Source of the DNA: Glutamicibacter nicotianae
GTDB lineage: Bacteria; Actinomycetota; Actinomycetes; Actinomycetales; Micrococcaceae
Reading direction: 5' to 3'
Length of the DNA stretch: 64,000 nucleotides
Assembly: GCF_006539525.1 (NCBI RefSeq)
Contig: NZ_BJNE01000008.1
Location: forward strand, 88,953 to 152,952
Shown: positions 16,727 to 25,619 of the stretch, one piece after another
Layout of the letters: every line of letters starts with the position of its first letter
How positions within the stretch are numbered: the first letter of the stretch is position 1
Made by a program: the position numbers and the translations under genes
The notes under the pieces: generated by a model
What the model saw: the letters and a program-made list of their open reading frames with translations, nothing else
The model's database searches: none
Told to the model about the DNA's origin: nothing

Positions 16727-18091
16727 ATGAGTACCTCACCCGACGTGGCGCAACATCCACACACCGAGCCCGGCCGGTCCGTGCCGCGGCGCACCCCGGT
16801 CAAGGCCGCGCTGGCCTCCTTCCTGGGCTCGACTCTGGAGTACTACGACTTCTTCATCTACGGCACCGCCGCCGCCCTGGTTTTCCCGCAGCTGTTCTTC
16901 CCAGCGGGCAACCCGGCCATCTCCACCATCGCGGCCTTCGCGACCTTCGGCGTCGCCTATGTCGCCCGTCCGCTGGGCGGACTGGTCATGGGGCACTTCG
17001 GCGACAAGCTGGGGCGCAAGAATGTCCTGCTCTTCACGCTGATGCTGATGGGCATGGCTTCGCTAGGTATCGGGCTGTTGCCGACCTACGAGCAGATCGG
17101 GGTATGGGCCACGGTCCTTCTCGTGATTGCCCGCCTGGCTCAGGGCTTCTCTGCCGGCGCAGAGTCGGCCGGTGCCTCCTCGTTGACCCTGGAGCACTCC
17201 CCGGAAGACCGCCGCGGCTTCTTCACCTCGTTCGTGATGACAGGCTACGCCTCCGGAATGGTGCTCTCCACGCTAGTGTTCATCCCGGTCACCGCCCTGC
17301 CCCAGGAACAGCTGATGAGCTGGGGCTGGCGCATCCCGTTCCTGCTCTCGGTGTTCGTGCTGGCACTGGCCTTCTGGGTGCGGACCAGGCTGGAGGAAAC
17401 CCCGGCCTTCGAAGAGCAGGTCGTTGAGGACGAGCCGCGCAAGCTGCCCTCGCGCGAGGTGCTGCGCTATCAGCGTTCAGATGTGCTGCGCGTGTTCCTG
17501 ATGTCGATTTTCTCGGTCATGCAGACCATCTTCACGGTCTTCGGCCTGTCGTATGCGGTGCAGCATGGCGGAATCGAGCGCACCTCGATCCTGACGGTCA
17601 ATGCGGTGGCCATCGGCCTGTCAATGGTGGCGATGCCGCTGTGCGGCCGGCTATCGGACAAGATCGGGCGCCGCCCGCTGATGCTGGCCGCAATGATCGG
17701 CAGCACGGTGAGCCTTTACCTGTACTTCCTGGCACTGGGCACCGGAAACCTCTGGCTGGTCTTCGGGGCGAGCTTCCTGTTCATGACGGTGTTCTACTCC
17801 GGATTCAACGGGATCTGGCCGTCATTCTTCGCCGAGCTGTTCGCCACCCCGGTGCGCTATAGCGGCATGGCCATGGGAAACCAGCTCGGACTGCTCGTGG
17901 CCGGATTCGGCCCGATGATCGGCGGCCTGCTGTTGACCGAAGGGGCGTTCGGCTGGGTTCCGGTCGCCGTCTTCGGAACGGTTTGCGCCCTGCTGGCCGC
18001 CATAGCAGCCTTGTCCGCCCGCGAAACCGCCCACACGAATATTGCCGAGCTCGGCGAGCCCTACCTGCGGGCCGTCGGTTCCGAACGATAG
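16727..18091 (+). CDS. MFS transporter, metabolite:H+ symporter type
   Basis: A 454-residue, 12-helix MFS carrier. After a hydrophilic N-terminus it has STLEYYDFFIYGTAA, then VMGHFGDKLGRKNVLL (the MFS loop 2-3 motif) and ARLAQGFSAGAESAGAS, the pattern of the MHS subfamily that takes up organic acids such as shikimate, alpha-ketoglutarate, citrate or betaine. In this operon it most likely imports the compound attacked by the two flavoproteins and SDRs, probably a carboxylate. The ATG lies 9 bases after the Dabb stop behind AAGGA. Confidence 0.88.
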   Translation: MSTSPDVAQHPHTEPGRSVPRRTPVKAALASFLGSTLEYYDFFIYGTAAALVFPQLFFPAGNPAISTIAAFATFGVAYVARPLGGLVMGHFGDKLGRKNVLLFTLMLMGMASLGIGLLPTYEQIGVWATVLLVIARLAQGFSAGAESAGASSLTLEHSPEDRRGFFTSFVMTGYASGMVLSTLVFIPVTALPQEQLMSWGWRIPFLLSVFVLALAFWVRTRLEETPAFEEQVVEDEPRKLPSREVLRYQRSDVLRVFLMSIFSVMQTIFTVFGLSYAVQHGGIERTSILTVNAVAIGLSMVAMPLCGRLSDKIGRRPLMLAAMIGSTVSLYLYFLALGTGNLWLVFGASFLFMTVFYSGFNGIWPSFFAELFATPVRYSGMAMGNQLGLLVAGFGPMIGGLLLTEGAFGWVPVAVFGTVCALLAAIAALSARETAHTNIAELGEPYLRAVGSER

Positions 18092-18100
18092 GAGCAACAT

Positions 18101-19819
18101 ATGCCTACCACCTACAACTGCGACCTGCTGATCGTCGGATCCGGTGTGGCCGGCATGGCCACCGCCATCCGTGCCGCCCACGACGGGTTGAACGTCATCG
18201 TTGCGGAGAAATCTCCTCACTTCGGCGGCACCACCGCCTTATCCGCAGGCTGGTCCTGGGTACCCGGTAATCGGAAAGGCGCTGCCGCTACCGGCGATAC
18301 CCGTGCCGAGGCGGAAGAATACCTCAAGGCCCTGGCCCCGGACAGCTACAACGCCAAGGGCGTTGAAGGCTTCTTGGACACCGTGCCCGAGGCCATCGAC
18401 TTCTTCGAAAACGACACCGACGTGGTCTTCTCCTACCCGGAAAAGGCGCCGGACTACCAAATGGACCTGCCCGGGGCGAAGTTGGGCGGCCGGGCGATCC
18501 TGCCCTCCGACGCCGACGTGCGCATGCTGGGCGAGCGGCGCAAGGAAATCCAGCCCTACCTCAGCTCCTACACCGTTTTCGGCTACATGCCGCAGGTGGG
18601 TCCGGACCTGAACCAGTTCTTGCACGCCAACCAGTCCCCGAAGTCCTTCACCTATGTTGCCGCCAAGCTGCTGAAAACCTGGGCGGACATCGCGCTGCAC
18701 GGCCAACCGATCAAGCGCACCAACGGTTCGGCGCTGATGGTCCGCATGGTCCGCTCTGCGCTGGACGCCGGGGTGCGCGTCTGGACTGGCACCCCGGTGC
18801 AGGAGCTGTGCACTGCTGCGGACGGCTCGGTCACCGGTGCGGTGCTCGGTGGCAAGCATGCGGGAATCGTCAACGCCAAACTGGGTGTGGTGTTGGCCGG
18901 CGGCGGATTCTCAGCCGATGACGAGCTGCGCCAGAAGTACTTTGCGCATGACACCCTCGGCGGGCAGCACTTCACCCCCACCCAGGGACACGACGGTTCC
19001 TCGGCCCGCATGGCCATGGACGTTGGCGGCAGGATTAACAACAGCGTTTCCTCGGTAGCATCCTGGGCCCCGGTCACGGTCTTCAAGTATCTGCGTGGCG
19101 GCGGGCAGCGGCTCTTCCCCCATCTGCGGCAGATTGGCCTGCCGGGCATGATCACCGTGGACCGCGACGGCAAGCGCTTTGGCAACGAGGCGTTGAGCTA
19201 CCACGACTTCGGCCGGCAGATGCTGGACCACCACTCCAACGAGCAAGACGTCTACGCCTGGATCATCGGCGATAAGAGGCTCATGGACAAGTACGGCATC
19301 GGTTACGCCAAGCCGTGGCCGGTTCCGCGCGGCTTCTTCCGCCGGATCGGATACTTGAACAAGGGCCGCACTGTCGCGGACCTCGCGCAGCAGATCGGCG
19401 TGGACCCCAAGGGGTTGGAACAGACCATTGAGCGCTTCAACCGCGACGCACTCGCCGGCAATGACACCGAATTCGGACGTGGCTCCACAGCCTACAACCA
19501 CTTCCGCGGCGACATGGAGCACAAGCCCAACCCGAACCTCGCCCCGCTGGCCAAGGGCCCTTTCTACGCCGCAAAGGTGCAGATGGGGGACATCGGAACG
19601 TTCGCGGGCATCGATGTGGACGAGAGCTCCCGGGTAGTCCGCGCTGACGGAAGCCGCATCGAAGGCCTGTACTCCGTAGGCGCCACCGCGGTATCAGTCT
19701 TCGGCGGAGGGTACCCGGGGTATGGTTCGCACATCGGCCCTGCGCTGGTATTCGGCTATCGGCTGGGTCGCGACATCCTCCAGCTGGCCGATGAAACCCG
19801 CAAGGTGCGCCAGCCGTGA
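18101..19819 (+). CDS. KstD-like FAD-dependent oxidoreductase (second copy)
   Basis: A 572-residue paralogue-like flavoprotein: FAD motif LIVGSGVAGMATAIRAA, FGGTTALSAGWSW, an NE-type FGNEALSYHDF segment, and the C-terminal SVFGGGYPGYGSHIGPAL. Compared with the first copy the last loop is GYPGYG rather than GYPGAG, so the substrate pocket differs. Two KstD-like enzymes in one operon usually act on successive or differently placed double bonds. The ribosome site TAGGAGCAAC precedes the ATG. It overlaps the following SDR gene by 4 bases (GTGA). Substrate unknown. Confidence 0.82.
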   Translation: MPTTYNCDLLIVGSGVAGMATAIRAAHDGLNVIVAEKSPHFGGTTALSAGWSWVPGNRKGAAATGDTRAEAEEYLKALAPDSYNAKGVEGFLDTVPEAIDFFENDTDVVFSYPEKAPDYQMDLPGAKLGGRAILPSDADVRMLGERRKEIQPYLSSYTVFGYMPQVGPDLNQFLHANQSPKSFTYVAAKLLKTWADIALHGQPIKRTNGSALMVRMVRSALDAGVRVWTGTPVQELCTAADGSVTGAVLGGKHAGIVNAKLGVVLAGGGFSADDELRQKYFAHDTLGGQHFTPTQGHDGSSARMAMDVGGRINNSVSSVASWAPVTVFKYLRGGGQRLFPHLRQIGLPGMITVDRDGKRFGNEALSYHDFGRQMLDHHSNEQDVYAWIIGDKRLMDKYGIGYAKPWPVPRGFFRRIGYLNKGRTVADLAQQIGVDPKGLEQTIERFNRDALAGNDTEFGRGSTAYNHFRGDMEHKPNPNLAPLAKGPFYAAKVQMGDIGTFAGIDVDESSRVVRADGSRIEGLYSVGATAVSVFGGGYPGYGSHIGPALVFGYRLGRDILQLADETRKVRQP

Positions 19820-20550
19820 GTGCCGGGATCGCAGTAATTACCGGGGCGGCAACCGGCATCGGGGCCGCCACCGCGAGGCTGCTTGCCTCGCGCGGGCATC
19901 GCGTGGTCATAGGGGACATCGACGGCAGGGCCGAGGGTGTCGCCGATGAAATCAGGTCTGAAGGGCATCAAGCGCTGGCGGTCCGCTGCGACGTCTCCGA
20001 TGAAGATTCAGTGGCTGGGCTTTTCGTATCAGCGCGGGATCTCGGGTCGGTGCAGGTAGTGGTCGCCAACGCCGGCATCGCCGAAACTAAGGGGCCGCTG
20101 CATGAGCTGGACGGTTCCGCCTGGAACCGGGTGCTGGACATCAACCTTGGAGGTACGGCGCTGAGCATGAAGTATGCGCTGCGCCATATGGTTCCGCAGG
20201 GCGCCGGTTCCATCGTGGCAATCTCATCGATCCTCGGATTGGTCGGCCAGGCGAATTCAGCGGCCTATTCGGCAGCGAAGGCAGGGGTGGCGAACCTGGT
20301 ACGCTCCACGGCGCTGACTTACGCCGCCCAGGGGATCCGGGTCAATGCCGTGGCACCAGGATACGTGGATACCGAACTTATCCGGCGGCTGCCGCCGGAA
20401 GTAAGTTCCCAAATGATCAGCCGCCAGCCGTTGGGGAGGGTCGGTACCCCGCAGGAAGTCGCGAACGTCATCGGGTTTCTGGCTTCGCCTGAGTCCAGTC
20501 TGGTCACCGGTGCAGTCTGGGCCGTTGACGGTGGCTACACGGCGCAATAG
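19816..20550 (+). CDS. SDR-family oxidoreductase
   Basis: A 244-residue classical SDR with TGAATGIG, Asp in VIGDIDG for NAD binding, ANAG, catalytic Ser in AISSILG, YSAAK, and the C-terminal VTGAVWAVDGG. The pattern is that of 3-oxoacyl reductase-like or cyclic alcohol dehydrogenases. The GTG start overlaps the flavoprotein stop (GTGA), so translation is coupled. It closes the catabolic operon; a strong terminator follows 14 bases later. Confidence 0.87.
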   Translation: MSAGIAVITGAATGIGAATARLLASRGHRVVIGDIDGRAEGVADEIRSEGHQALAVRCDVSDEDSVAGLFVSARDLGSVQVVVANAGIAETKGPLHELDGSAWNRVLDINLGGTALSMKYALRHMVPQGAGSIVAISSILGLVGQANSAAYSAAKAGVANLVRSTALTYAAQGIRVNAVAPGYVDTELIRRLPPEVSSQMISRQPLGRVGTPQEVANVIGFLASPESSLVTGAVWAVDGGYTAQ

Positions 20551-20563
20551 GCGCTAAAACGCC

Positions 20564-20603
20564 AAGGAGGCGTCGAACCGTTGCCGGTTCGGCGCCTCCT
20601 TTT
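20564..20603. terminator. bidirectional terminator between the catabolic operon and the sugar porter
   Basis: AAGGAGGCGTCGAACCG, loop TTGC, then CGGTTCGGCGCCTCCTT: a 17-pair stem with one G-U pair, followed by TT on the plus strand and preceded by CC on the minus strand. It separates two convergent transcription units. Confidence 0.8.
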
Positions 20604-20623
20604 CGGTGAAGTGCTGCCAGCCG

Positions 20624-22030
20624 CTAGAGGGTCATCTCCTCCAGCTGGCGCCCCTTGGTTTCCTTGACCAGGAAGATCACGAAGATCAGCGACAGCAGCG
20701 CGAATCCTGCGTAGATTCCGTAGGCCAGTGCCAGGCCAGCCTCGGCCAGCGCGGGAAAGGTGGTTGAGACCGCGAAGTTGGCGATCCACTGCGCCGCGGC
20801 TGCCACGCCCAGGGCCATGGCGCGGATCGAGTTAGGGAAGATCTCGCCGAGCAAGACCCATACGGCCGGACCCCAGGTGGCGCCGAAGCCGACGACGAAC
20901 AGGTTCGCCGAGACCAGGGCGATAATGCCCCAGCTGCCCGGCAGCGACACGGCGCCGTCGATGGTGACCGACTGGGCGAAGGCCACCGCCATCATGCCCA
21001 GCGACAAGGTCATGATGGCCGAGCCGATGGCGAGCAGCAGCTTGCGTCCCAGCACGTCGATCAGCAGCACCGCCACGATTGTTGCCACCACGTTGGTCAC
21101 CGAGGTGATCAGCGAAATCGTGAAGGAGTCCGATTCGGCAAAGCCGACGGACTTCCACAGCGTGGTGGAGTAGTAGAAGATCACGTTGATGCCGACGAAC
21201 TGCTGGAAGACCGAGAGCAGGATGCCGACCCACACCAGCGGGTGGAAGCCGAAGCGTCCCAGCAGGTCCTTGAAAGCCTGGCGCCGCTCGATGTGCACGG
21301 TGGCGCGGATCTCCTCGATCTTCTTCTCGGTATCGGCTCCGGCCTTCATGCCCATATCGCGGGTCAGCACGGCAGCGGCCTCGACATAGCGGCCGCGCTC
21401 GACCAGATAGCGCGGGGATTCCGGAAGCCGCAGCGAGAGCAGGCCGTAGAGCGCCGCAGGAACCAGCAGCGACAGGTACATCCAGCGCCAGGCGGCCAAG
21501 CCGAATAGGCCGACGGCATCTGCCGAGCCCATCACGAAGACCAGCAGCGCGCTGACCAGGAAGGCCACGAAGATGCCCAGCACGATGGCCATCTGCTGCA
21601 TGGTGCCAAGGCGTCCGCGGTGCGCGGCGGGGGAGACCTCGGCGATGTAGGCAGGGGCGATCACCGAGGCGAAGCCCACGCCGATGCCGCCGACGATGCG
21701 CCAGATGATCAGGTCGGCCACGCCGAAGCACAGGCCGCAGCCGAGGGCCGATGCTGCCAGCAGGATGGAGGCGATGAGCATGGTGCGCACGCGTCCCACG
21801 CGTTCGGAGACCAGGCCGGCCACCCATGCTCCCAGTGCCGCGCCGAGCAGGGCGCAGGAAACGGTGAAGCCGATGGTTACCGCGTTGAGCCCGAATTCGT
21901 GCTCGACGGCGTCCACGGTGCCGTTGACGATTGATGAGTCATATCCGAAAACGAACCCGCCCAAGGCCGCCCCGAGGGCGATGAAGATGAGTCGCGCGGA
22001 GAGTTTTCCGTCTGGTGTTGTCGCAGTCAC
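20624..22030 (-). CDS. sugar porter family MFS transporter
   Basis: A 468-residue 12-helix carrier of the sugar porter family: GGFVFGYDSSIVNG in helix 1, SERVGRVRTMLI in loop 2-3, LPESPRYLVERGR in the central loop, FQQFVGINVIFYYS in helix 7, and the C-terminal VKETKGRQLEE. These are proton-coupled or facilitative importers of hexoses, pentoses or inositols. The GTG start at 22030 has TAGCAT 8 bases upstream. It stands alone between two terminators. The substrate cannot be told from sequence. Confidence 0.9.
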   Translation of the reverse strand: MTATTPDGKLSARLIFIALGAALGGFVFGYDSSIVNGTVDAVEHEFGLNAVTIGFTVSCALLGAALGAWVAGLVSERVGRVRTMLIASILLAASALGCGLCFGVADLIIWRIVGGIGVGFASVIAPAYIAEVSPAAHRGRLGTMQQMAIVLGIFVAFLVSALLVFVMGSADAVGLFGLAAWRWMYLSLLVPAALYGLLSLRLPESPRYLVERGRYVEAAAVLTRDMGMKAGADTEKKIEEIRATVHIERRQAFKDLLGRFGFHPLVWVGILLSVFQQFVGINVIFYYSTTLWKSVGFAESDSFTISLITSVTNVVATIVAVLLIDVLGRKLLLAIGSAIMTLSLGMMAVAFAQSVTIDGAVSLPGSWGIIALVSANLFVVGFGATWGPAVWVLLGEIFPNSIRAMALGVAAAAQWIANFAVSTTFPALAEAGLALAYGIYAGFALLSLIFVIFLVKETKGRQLEEMTL

Positions 22031-22188
22031 AATGTGCCATGCTATCGGATTCGAGCGCCGCAGAATCCAGATTTTCCGAATTTTCTTGGGAGATCAATCA
22101 CAATTTGGAAGGATTCCTTACTTTAACGATTTGCGTGGCCTGAACAACCGTTTTGCTTCACGCCTGACCAGCCCGGAAATTCCCGTAC

Positions 22189-22232
22189 AAAAAAGCAGGC
22201 CGGCAGTGCGCTAACGCGCACTGCCGGCCTGC
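22189..22232 (-). terminator. intrinsic terminator of the thiamine salvage operon
   Basis: GCAGGCCGGCAGTGCGC, loop TAAC, then its exact complement (17 pairs), followed on the minus strand by TTTTTTG. This is a textbook intrinsic terminator lying 15 bases after the NCS2 permease stop, and so marks the end of the unit that begins at the TPP riboswitch. The remaining 150 bases up to the sugar porter start hold no gene I can see. Confidence 0.9.
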
Positions 22233-22246
22233 CGAAATATTTCTTG

Positions 22247-23530
22247 CTAGATTTCCGCGCTCTTCTGCGCGTCGGCCAAGTCGTTGCCGCGCAGCTTGGC
22301 CACGGCACTCATCAGGTGGAAGACCACCAGCGTGGCGATCGAGCCCAGGGCGATGCCGCCGAGCTGGAACTGGCCGAAAGCGATTTCGCTGGTCACCGCG
22401 ATCGCGATGATCAGGCCGGTGCCGGCGGTCATCAGGTTGATCGGATTGCCGAAGTCCACCTTGGCCTCGATCCACAGGCGCGCGCCGACGATGCCGATCA
22501 TGCCGTAGAGCACGATGCCCAGGCCGCCGATCACGCCCACCGGAATGGTGCCGATCAAGGCGCCGAACTTCGGCAGGAAGGCCAGGGACATGGCCACGAT
22601 CGCGGCGATCCAGTAGGCGGCGGTGGAGTACACGCGCGAGGCGGCCATGACGCCGATGTTCTCGGCGTAGGTGGTGGTCGCCGAGCCGCCGCCGAAGCCG
22701 GCGAGCACGCTGGCGGCACCATCAGCCATCAGCGCCCGTCCGTTGAACGCCGACAGGTCGCGGCCGGTCATCACGCCCACGGTGCGCACATGGCCGATAT
22801 TCTCGGCGATCAGCACGAAGACCGCAGGCAGGAACATCAGCGCGGTATCGAAATGGAAGGTCGGGGTGTGGAACTCGGGCAGGCCGAACCATGCGGCGTC
22901 GCCCACCTTGGAGAAGTCCACCTGGCCCTGGGCCAGCGCCACCAGGTAGCCGCAGACCAAGCCGACAAGGATCGAGAGCCGGCCCAGCAGGCCCTTGAAG
23001 GCCACCGTGGCCACCACGGTGAAGAGCACCGTGAGGAAGGTGGTCAGCGGGAAGTCCTTCATCGGGGCCAGGGTGGCGCTGGCCAGGTTCAGGCCGATCA
23101 GCGCAACAATGGTGCCCATGACCACCGGCGGCATCAGCGCGTGGATCCAGCCGGTGCCGGTCTTCTGCACGATCAGCCCGACGATGAACAGCAGCACGCC
23201 GGTCATCACGATGCCGCCCAGGGCGCCGGACATGCTGTGCGACCCGGTGGTCGCGACCACCGGGGCGATCAGGGCAAAGGAGGAACCCAGGTAGCTGGGC
23301 ACCTTGTTCCTGGTCATCAGCAGGAAGATGATGGTGGCCAAGCCGGTGAACAGCAAGGTGGTGGTGACCGGGAATCCGGTCAGCGTCGGAACCAGGATGG
23401 TGGCGCCGAACATCGCCAGGATGTGCTGGGCGCCGATGGAAACGGTCTGCGGCCAATGCAGCCGCTCATCCGGGGCAACTACCTCGCCTTCGGTGATGGT
23501 CTTGCCGTTGCCGTGGATGCTCCAACTCAT
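22247..23530 (-). CDS. NCS2-family nucleobase/pyrimidine permease
   Basis: A 427-residue permease of the uracil/xanthine (NCS2, UraA-like) family: LHWPQTVSIGAQHILAMFGA at the start, SSFALIAPVVA in helix 3, FVLIAENIGHVRTVG carrying the conserved Glu, and GGSATTTYAENIGVMA in the helix 10 substrate site. The ATG at 23530 follows AAGAGGAATC; in-frame upstream codons belong to another frame of the previous gene. It starts 27 bases after thiD-tenA and shares its terminator, with no promoter seen, so it falls under TPP riboswitch control. I infer uptake of a pyrimidine such as the thiamine precursor HMP, but plain uracil uptake is the alternative. Confidence 0.85.
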   Translation of the reverse strand: MSWSIHGNGKTITEGEVVAPDERLHWPQTVSIGAQHILAMFGATILVPTLTGFPVTTTLLFTGLATIIFLLMTRNKVPSYLGSSFALIAPVVATTGSHSMSGALGGIVMTGVLLFIVGLIVQKTGTGWIHALMPPVVMGTIVALIGLNLASATLAPMKDFPLTTFLTVLFTVVATVAFKGLLGRLSILVGLVCGYLVALAQGQVDFSKVGDAAWFGLPEFHTPTFHFDTALMFLPAVFVLIAENIGHVRTVGVMTGRDLSAFNGRALMADGAASVLAGFGGGSATTTYAENIGVMAASRVYSTAAYWIAAIVAMSLAFLPKFGALIGTIPVGVIGGLGIVLYGMIGIVGARLWIEAKVDFGNPINLMTAGTGLIIAIAVTSEIAFGQFQLGGIALGSIATLVVFHLMSAVAKLRGNDLADAQKSAEI

Positions 23531-23556
23531 GATTCCTCTTCCCGGCCCTGCGGGTT

Positions 23557-24981
23557 TCAGGCCGTAGAGAATTCTACTCGGTTCTCGTGGGCCTGCGCGA
23601 AGAACGCCAGCTCGTGCTCGCTGGAACGCAGGAACGCCTGGCGCATTTTCTCGCGCAGCGCCGGGTCGGCCAGCGTCCACGCGGTGCGCACCATCTCGAT
23701 CGCCTGGGCGGTGGCCTCGTCGAATTCCGGGGAGGAATAGGTCTCCAGCCAGTCGCCGTAGGGGTGCCCGGCATGGTTGGCCGCCGCCAGCCGCTTGCCG
23801 ATGTCCTGGTAGAGCCAGTAGCACGGCAGGATTGCGGCGATCAGCTCCGCATAGCTCCCGGTGCAGGAGGACAGGTGGTTCACGTAGTTCAGCGTGGTCG
23901 CCGAAGGGTTCGCCAGCCCTTCCACCAGGTGGCTGCGGTGCAGCTGCAGCTCGCCCTCGAGGATCTGGCCGGCGCCCTTGGCCCAGAAGCGCTGCGCATC
24001 CAGGTCCGGGGCCAGCGCGCTGGCCTGCGCCAGCACCTGGGCGTAGCGCTGCAGGTACAGGGCGTCCTGGGCAAGGTAGTACTCGAACTTCTCGCGTTCC
24101 AGGCTGCCGTCGGCCAGCTGCATGATGAACGCCAGCTCGTCGATGCCCGCACGCAGGCCCGCGATGTCCTCCCACCAGCCGGCCATCGGATCAGCGCCGG
24201 CGAAGAACCCGGCGAAGTGGTTGACCGGGCCGTGCCCGCTGCCCACCTGCAGCTGGTCGGCCGCCGCAATTGCCGCCGACAGATACGCCTTGGACTGCTC
24301 CAACGCGGCGGTCCAGTCTCCGGTGGCCGCGAAGCGGGTGGCCAGGGCGCTGGAGAGGGTGCAGCCGGTGCCGTGGGTGTTCTTGGTGGCATGGCGCGCA
24401 CCGTGCAGCTCGCAGAGCACCCCGTCCGCTGCTACCAGCGCGTCGGGGCAGTCCGCCCCGGCCAGATGCCCGCCCTTGGCCAGCACCAGGGCCTCGTGCT
24501 TGGCCGCCAGGCGCTGGGCCTGGCGCAGCACCTCGTCCCATGATGCGGCTACCGGCTCGCGCAGCAGGCTGGCCAGTTCCAGCAGGTTCGGGGTGATCAC
24601 CGTGGCCCGGTCCAGCAGCGAATCGAGCGCCGCTTCGCCATCCAGCAGGCGGTCCCCGCTGGTGGCCACCATGACCGGGTCCAGGACTACCGGAGCATCC
24701 ACGGTGTCCAGCCAGCCGGTGACTGCGCGGATCACCTCGGCGTTGGCGAGCATCCCGATCTTGATTGCATCGATGCGGATATCCGCGCTGATGGCTTCAA
24801 GCTGGGCGAGGACGAAATCGCCGCTGATCGCCTGCACCCCGGACACCCCATGGGTGTTCTGCGCGGTCAAGGCGGTGATCACGCACATTCCGTAGCCGCC
24901 GTTGGCGGCAATGGCCTTCAGATCCGCCTGGATTCCGGCGCCACCGGAAGGATCGGATCCTGCAATGGACAAGATGTTCAT
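23557..24981 (-). CDS. thiD-tenA: ThiD-TenA fusion: HMP(-P) kinase and thiaminase II
   Basis: A 474-residue bifunctional enzyme. Residues 1 to about 255 are ThiD, which phosphorylates hydroxymethylpyrimidine twice: SIAGSDPSGGAGIQADLK at the start and KNTHGTGCTLSSALAT near its end. Residues about 275-474 are TenA, which releases HMP from damaged thiamine: FIMQLADGSLEREKFEYYL, LSSCTGSYAELIAAILPCYW with the catalytic Cys of LPCYW, and TYSSPEF. The ATG at 24981 overlaps the thiE stop (ATGA) and follows GGGAGG; a start 5 codons upstream is less likely. The fusion joins recovery of HMP to its activation. Confidence 0.93.
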   Translation of the reverse strand: MNILSIAGSDPSGGAGIQADLKAIAANGGYGMCVITALTAQNTHGVSGVQAISGDFVLAQLEAISADIRIDAIKIGMLANAEVIRAVTGWLDTVDAPVVLDPVMVATSGDRLLDGEAALDSLLDRATVITPNLLELASLLREPVAASWDEVLRQAQRLAAKHEALVLAKGGHLAGADCPDALVAADGVLCELHGARHATKNTHGTGCTLSSALATRFAATGDWTAALEQSKAYLSAAIAAADQLQVGSGHGPVNHFAGFFAGADPMAGWWEDIAGLRAGIDELAFIMQLADGSLEREKFEYYLAQDALYLQRYAQVLAQASALAPDLDAQRFWAKGAGQILEGELQLHRSHLVEGLANPSATTLNYVNHLSSCTGSYAELIAAILPCYWLYQDIGKRLAAANHAGHPYGDWLETYSSPEFDEATAQAIEMVRTAWTLADPALREKMRQAFLRSSEHELAFFAQAHENRVEFSTA

Positions 24982-25619
24982 TTGGCGGCCTCCCATGCCG
25001 AAACGAGCTGCGCGCTGGCCTGCTGCGGATCCTCTGCATTGCAGATGGCGCGGACCACTGCCATGCCCGCTCCGCCGCCGGCACGGATGGCTGCCGCGTC
25101 CTCGTGGGTAATGGCGCCGATTGCCACGCAGGGCAGCGAGGCCAACGTCGTGGCACGCGCAAAGCCGTCGAGGCCCAGGGGAGTGGGATGGTCCTTCTTC
25201 GTCGGGGTGGCGCGGACGGCCCCCACACCGAGATAGTCGATGACCGCGGCGTCCTTGTTCGCCTGGGACAGTTGCTCATCGCTGGAAGCGCTCAGTCCGA
25301 TGACGCCTTCGCCGATGATCTGCCGGGCCAACTGCACCGGCACATCCTTCTGCCCGATATGGATGCCGTTCACGGCTGCACCGGCAGCCCGCGCCGCGAG
25401 GTAGACGTCGATGCGGTCATTGATCAGCAACTGGGCCTTGCCCTCGGTGAGCTTGGCGGCCGCGCAGGCCAGCTCGAAGAATTCCCGGGCGGTTTCATCC
25501 TTGGCGCGCAGCTGGATCCACTGGATTCCTCCGGCGACGGCGCCTTCGATCACTTCCAGGGTGCTGCGCGGGGTGCAACTGGCAGTATTGGCTACCAGGT
25601 AGGCTCCGTAATCATGCAT
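24978..25619 (-). CDS. thiE: thiamine-phosphate synthase
   Basis: A 213-residue TIM-barrel enzyme joining HMP-PP and thiazole phosphate to thiamine phosphate. Family marks are WIQLRAKDETAREF, NDRIDVYLAARAAG, HIGQKDVP, and GVGAVRATPTKKDHPTPLG for the diphosphate and thiazole sites, with GAITHEDAAAI and GMAVVRAI near the end. It overlaps thiM by 8 bases and thiD-tenA by 4, so the three are translated as one unit. Confidence 0.93.
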   Translation of the reverse strand: MHDYGAYLVANTASCTPRSTLEVIEGAVAGGIQWIQLRAKDETAREFFELACAAAKLTEGKAQLLINDRIDVYLAARAAGAAVNGIHIGQKDVPVQLARQIIGEGVIGLSASSDEQLSQANKDAAVIDYLGVGAVRATPTKKDHPTPLGLDGFARATTLASLPCVAIGAITHEDAAAIRAGGGAGMAVVRAICNAEDPQQASAQLVSAWEAAK

